DNA of 16,932 bases from Bacillota bacterium (lineage in GTDB: Bacteria > Bacillota > Clostridia > Christensenellales > Aristaeellaceae), in assembly GCA_023391725.1 (NCBI GenBank), contig JAEWAH010000313.1, positions 1 to 16,932 on the forward strand. The letters run 5' to 3'. The notes beneath the pieces were generated by a model that had not been told where the DNA came from, ran no database searches, and worked only from the letters and a program-made list of their open reading frames with translations. Positions 13,617 through 16,932 of the stretch are shown piece by piece. Position 1 is the stretch's first letter; every line of letters starts with the position of its first letter. The translations under genes were made by a program, and so were the position numbers.

Positions 13617-14715
13617 TTACTGCATCTTCAAATATGCGGTGACGAATCCCTCTAGGTTGCCGTTCATCACGTCGTCCACGTTGCCGGACTCGTAATTGGT
13701 GCGGTGGTCCTTCACCATGGTATAGGGCTGGAAGACGTAGCTGCGGATCTGGCTGCCCCACTCAATCTTCTTCATTTCGCCCTTGATGTCGGCCATCTTT
13801 TCTTCCTTTTCCCGCTCGCGCAGTTCCAGAAGCTTGCTTCGGAGCATCCTCAGGCACATTTCCTTGTTTTGCACCTGACTGCGCTCGTTCTGGCACTGGA
13901 CGACTGTGTTTGTGGGGATATGGGTCATGCGCACGGCGGAGTCTGTACGGTTGACGTGCTGGCCGCCCGCGCCGCTGGCGCGGTAGGTATCGATGCGCAC
14001 TTCCTCCATGTTGATCACAAAGGCCGCGTCATCCTCCAGCATGGGCGCCACGTCCAGGGAGGAGAAGGAGGTATGCCGCCGGGCGTTGCTATCAAAGGGG
14101 CTGATGCGCACCAGCCGGTGCACGCCCTTTTCGCCCCGCAAAAAGCCGTAGGCGTTGTCGCCCTCTACTTCAAAAGTGACGCTTTTGATTCCCGCTTCGT
14201 CCCCGTCCAGAAGGTCCAGGGTGTGCACCTTAAAGCCCATGATCTCGCAGTAGCGCAGGTACATGCGGTAAAGCATCTGCGTCCAGTCCTGGGCCTCGGT
14301 GCCGCCGGCGCCGGCATGCAGGGAAAGGATGGCGTTGCAGGTATCGTATTCGCCACGCATGAGCGTTTCCAGCTCCAGCGCGTCCACGTCCCGGCGCAAG
14401 GAAGAAAGGGATTCTCCGGCTTCCTTCACCAGGTCCTCGTCGTTTCCTTCCAGGGCCAATTCCATCGTTACTTCGATCTCATCAGCCTGATCGTTCAGCT
14501 TATTGTAGTGGTTCAGCTTGGCCCTTAAGGCGCTGAGCCGTTGGTTCACTTTGGTGGAGCGCTCCAAATCGTTCCAGAAATCAGGAGCGTTCATTTCTTC
14601 TTCCAGCTCTGATACTTCTTCCTTCATGCGGGCGATGTTAAAGTGCATCACCTGCCTGCATAATGCTTTCCCGGATCCTGATCAGGTCCTGCCGGAATTG
14701 ATCCAGCTCAATCAT
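13617..14715 (-). CDS. prfB: Peptide chain release factor 2, with programmed +1 frameshift
   Basis: RF2 releases peptides at UGA and UAA codons. The gene is in two frames. A 25-codon first frame (14715-14641, MIELDQFRQDLIRIRESIM...) ends CTT TAA C; shifting +1 at CTT gives Leu25-Asn26 and continues to 13617. The product is 365 residues, the exact length of E. coli RF2, with the anticodon tripeptide SPF at 205-207 and the catalytic GGQ at 250-252, the same numbers as E. coli. The joined N terminus aligns with Bacillus RF2 (family S-L-D-L versus A-L-N-I here). The first-frame stop is TAA, not the usual TGA. A shorter protein from GTG 14651 or ATG 14648 is the alternative, less likely because the first frame is plainly RF2-like. 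The gene follows secA, as is usual in Bacillota. Confidence 0.95.
14637..14653 (-). promoter_or_regulatory. prfB +1 frameshift site with UAA stop
   Basis: On the minus strand: AGGTGAT (14653-14647, an exact 7-base Shine-Dalgarno match), GCA, then CTT TAA C (14643-14637). CUU as shift codon, the in-frame stop at codon 26 and the upstream internal Shine-Dalgarno are the canonical parts. Two features depart from the canon: the stop is UAA, and the conserved AGG core lies 7 nt before CUU rather than 3 nt as in E. coli, although the extended pairing ends 3 nt before it. Confidence 0.85.
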
Positions 14716-14744
14716 GCCATTCACAACCTTTATGTTTTTTTGTT

Positions 14745-14914
14745 TAGCAACAAGTTGCTAGTGCTGTGGAGACTAATTTGCGGGGAGTAACGAGGGGCGC
14801 AGCGCCCTCGCTTGAAATCGTCTCGCCCGGCTTTGCCGGGCGGGCGGGGCGCTTGCGGAGCAAGCTTTCCTTAGTGTAAAGCTCGATGAAATGGCGCTTG
14901 CGCCATTTCATCGA
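14745..14914. repeat. Cluster of hairpins in the secA-prfB spacer
   Basis: Five inverted repeats lie in the 203-bp spacer: TAGCAAC-AA-GTTGCTA (14745-14760), GGGCGC-A-GCGCCC (14795-14807), CGCCCGGC-TTT-GCCGGGCG (14824-14842), GCTTGC-GGA-GCAAGC (14851-14865) and a perfect 15-bp-arm palindrome with a TT centre (14883-14914) starting 5 nt after the secA stop. None is followed by a U-run on the minus strand. They may protect or process the secA-prfB transcript, or be an inserted interspersed repeat. Confidence 0.7.
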
Positions 14915-14918
14915 AAGG

Positions 14919-16932
14919 CTACTCTTCGTCCTTCCCGTGGCAGTGCTTGTACTTTTTCCCGCTCCCGCAGGGGCACAGGGCGTTGCGGCTGACTTTGCCA
15001 ACGCCGGCGGGCATGGGCTTTTGCCCCATGGTGTTGGCATCAGCGCCGCTCTCCAGGGTGGGGGTGGCGACGGCTTTGCGCTCCGGCGCCTTCTGCACCC
15101 GCGCCTGGTAGAGCCTTGTCACTGTGTCCTCCCTGATCAGGCTTACCATTTCATCGAACATTTCGTAGCTTTCGAACTTGTACTCGGTCACAGGGTCTTT
15201 CTGACCGTAAGCCCGAAGCCCGATGCCGTCCCGCAGCTGGTCCATGGCGTCGATGTGGTCCATCCACCTGGCGTCCACAGCCGAGAGGAGCACCACACGC
15301 TCGAACTCCCGCATGTCGATGCCCATGCCTGAGAGCAGTTCTTCCCGCTCCTGATAGAATTCCGCGGCCTCTTTATTGAGGAACTCCTGGAACTCCTTGG
15401 CATCCCAGCCCTCGATCTCCTTGCGGTGGGCTTCGATGGTCCCCTTCCTAATGCAGAGCTTTTCGATGTATTCTTCCGCGCCCGCAACATCCCAGTCCAT
15501 GGCGTCCTCACCCGTGCAGTGGCGGGCGACTACCGACTGGATGAGGTCAGTGACCAGCTTCTGGATATAGTCGCGCATGTTGGCGCCTTCCAGCACCTGG
15601 CGGCGCTGGCCGTAGATGATCTCGCGCTGCTTGTTCATCACATCGTCGAACTGGAGCACGTGGCGGCGGATATCGAAGTTGCGGCCCTCGATGCGCTTTT
15701 GCGCGCTCTCGATCTGGCGCGTTAATAGCCCGGCCTCCATGGGCTGCTCCTCGTTCATCCCCAAGCGCTCAACCAGGGGGGCGATGCGCTCGGAACCAAA
15801 CAGGCGCATCACGTCGTCTTCCAGGGAGATAAAGAACTGCGTGGAGCCCGGATCGCCCTGGCGGCCTGCGCGGCCGCGCAGCTGGTTATCGATGCGGCGG
15901 CTCTCGTGGCGCTCGGTGCCGATGATGTGCAGCCCGCCCACGGTCAGCACCCGCTCATGCTCCGCGTCGGTGGTCTTTTTAAATTGGTTGTAAAGCTCGT
16001 TGTACCGAGCCCTTGCGTCCAGGACCTCCTGGGGCACGTTTTCATTGTGCCCAGTGGCCTCCTCAATCAGCTCCGGCGGGACCTCATCCTGCCGCATCTG
16101 GCGGCGGGCCAGGAAGTCCGGGTTGCCACCCAAGAGGATATCGGTGCCGCGGCCGGCCATGTTGGTGGCGATGGTCACCGCGCCATAATGCCCGGCCTGG
16201 GCCACGATCTCGGCTTCCTTCTGATGGAACTTGGCGTTAAGGACCTCGTGGGGGATGCCGCGCATCTCCAGCATATGGCTGAGCATTTCACTGGTTTCCA
16301 CCGATACGGTACCCACCAGGATCGGCTGGCCGGTTTGATGGCGGCTGATGATCTCTTCCAACACGGCCTTGAACTTGCCCTTTTTGGACTTGTAGACAAG
16401 GTCGTTAAGGTCCTTACGGATCATTTCCTTATTGGTGGGGATCTGGACCACGTCCAGGTTGTAGATGCCCTGGAACTCCTCTTCTTCCGTCTTGGCGGTA
16501 CCCGTCATGCCGGAGAGCTTCTTGTACATGCGGAAATAGTTCTGGAAGGTGATGGTGGCCAGGGTCTTGCTTTCCCGCTCCACCTTCACGTGCTCTTTTG
16601 CCTCAATGGCTTGATGCAGCCCGTCAGAATAGCGGCGGCCAATCATCAGGCGGCCCGTGAACTCGTCTACGATAACGACCTCGCCGTTTTGCACCACATA
16701 GTCGACGTCCCGCTTCATGAGGGTATGGGCCTTCAAAGCCTGGAGGATGTGGTGATTGAGGTCCGTATTCTCGATATCGGAAAGGTTGTCCACCGAGAAG
16801 GCCTGCTCGGCCTTGCGGGTGCCTTCCTCAGTGAGGGTCACGGCCTTTTCCTTTTCCTCGATGTGGTAGTCCGTCTCATCATGGAGCCGGATCACGAACC
16901 TGTCCGCCTTCTCGTACATGTCTGTGGACTGG
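14919..16932 (-). CDS. secA: Protein translocase ATPase SecA, C-terminal part (5' end outside window)
   Basis: SecA is the ATPase motor that pushes preproteins through SecYEG at the membrane. About 670 codons are visible; the frame stays open through the window end, so the N-terminal nucleotide-binding domain 1 is missing only because of the cut. Numbering from Met at 16919: VDEFTGR (84-90), GMTGTAKTE (137-145), NMAGRGTD (253-260) and RGRAGRQGDPG (348-358) mark the end of NBD1 and NBD2. A roughly 45-residue charged segment (about 276-322) sits between the last two. The helical scaffold and wing domains follow. The C terminus is a SEC-C zinc motif, CPCGSGKKYKHCHG, with C649, C651, C660 and H661 as ligands, which binds SecB or ribosomes in other species. 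The TAG stop is followed by a perfect palindrome and prfB. Confidence 0.98.
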   Translation of the reverse strand, partial: QSTDMYEKADRFVIRLHDETDYHIEEKEKAVTLTEEGTRKAEQAFSVDNLSDIENTDLNHHILQALKAHTLMKRDVDYVVQNGEVVIVDEFTGRLMIGRRYSDGLHQAIEAKEHVKVERESKTLATITFQNYFRMYKKLSGMTGTAKTEEEEFQGIYNLDVVQIPTNKEMIRKDLNDLVYKSKKGKFKAVLEEIISRHQTGQPILVGTVSVETSEMLSHMLEMRGIPHEVLNAKFHQKEAEIVAQAGHYGAVTIATNMAGRGTDILLGGNPDFLARRQMRQDEVPPELIEEATGHNENVPQEVLDARARYNELYNQFKKTTDAEHERVLTVGGLHIIGTERHESRRIDNQLRGRAGRQGDPGSTQFFISLEDDVMRLFGSERIAPLVERLGMNEEQPMEAGLLTRQIESAQKRIEGRNFDIRRHVLQFDDVMNKQREIIYGQRRQVLEGANMRDYIQKLVTDLIQSVVARHCTGEDAMDWDVAGAEEYIEKLCIRKGTIEAHRKEIEGWDAKEFQEFLNKEAAEFYQEREELLSGMGIDMREFERVVLLSAVDARWMDHIDAMDQLRDGIGLRAYGQKDPVTEYKFESYEMFDEMVSLIREDTVTRLYQARVQKAPERKAVATPTLESGADANTMGQKPMPAGVGKVSRNALCPCGSGKKYKHCHGKDEE

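Noticed and set aside
14648..14651. prfB starting at the internal GTG/ATG without a frameshift
   Set aside because: The upstream 25-codon frame looks like the RF2 N terminus, ends at codon 26 as in E. coli, and the joined product is exactly 365 residues.
14875..14882. TGTAAAGC half-site near secA as another XRE operator
   Set aside because: There is no matching right arm at the 2-bp spacing found in O1 and O2, so it is probably chance.
1..16932. CRISPR array, phage or defence island
   Set aside because: No regularly spaced identical repeats, no cas, integrase, transposase, toxin or nuclease genes; the repeats seen are dispersed palindromic elements of irregular spacing.

Overview
The window looks like chromosomal backbone of a GC-rich Bacillota, most likely an uncultured Clostridia-type gut lineage. 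Three things suggest this: remB-gyrB-gyrA and secA-prfB gene orders typical of Bacillota, strong AGGAGGTGATC-type ribosome binding sites, and intergenic spaces full of GC-rich hairpin repeats. No phage, plasmid, CRISPR, transposase, rRNA or tRNA was seen.

Layout. 1-238: three palindromic repeat modules. 239-739 (-): a GNAT acetyltransferase. 740-1579: about 840 bp of repeats with no credible gene. 1580-6306 (-): the operon remB-gyrB-gyrA, encoding a RemB-type regulator and both DNA gyrase subunits. 6307-6517: a divergent promoter region. 6518-8401 (+): mnmG. 8402-8767: a structured spacer. 8768-10658 (+): a DMT/EamA exporter and an AEC-family carrier. 10671-11287 (-): a small XRE-type repressor and a four-helix membrane protein with overlapping ends, behind a consensus promoter and two palindromic operators. 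11601-13345 (-): a DUF1461 membrane protein overlapping tsaD by 4 nt. 13617-14715 (-): prfB with a programmed +1 frameshift. 14919-16932 (-): the C-terminal part of secA, cut by the window edge.

Function. Most genes are housekeeping: DNA supercoiling (gyrBA), tRNA modification at U34 and A37 (mnmG, tsaD), translation termination (prfB) and protein export (secA). Accessory functions are two small-molecule transporters, an acetyltransferase and the self-regulated repressor/membrane-protein pair.

The observation most worth checking is the prfB frameshift site. The in-frame stop is UAA (CUU UAA C), not the usual RF2-specific UGA. UAA is also read by RF1, so the classical RF2 autoregulatory loop should behave differently. 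Next are a family of hairpin-plus-tail elements directly after the stop codons of mnmG, gyrA, tsaD and (without the tail) prfB, and two other hairpin repeat families whose stems are preserved by compensatory changes. I see no clear defence or other multi-gene novel system here.
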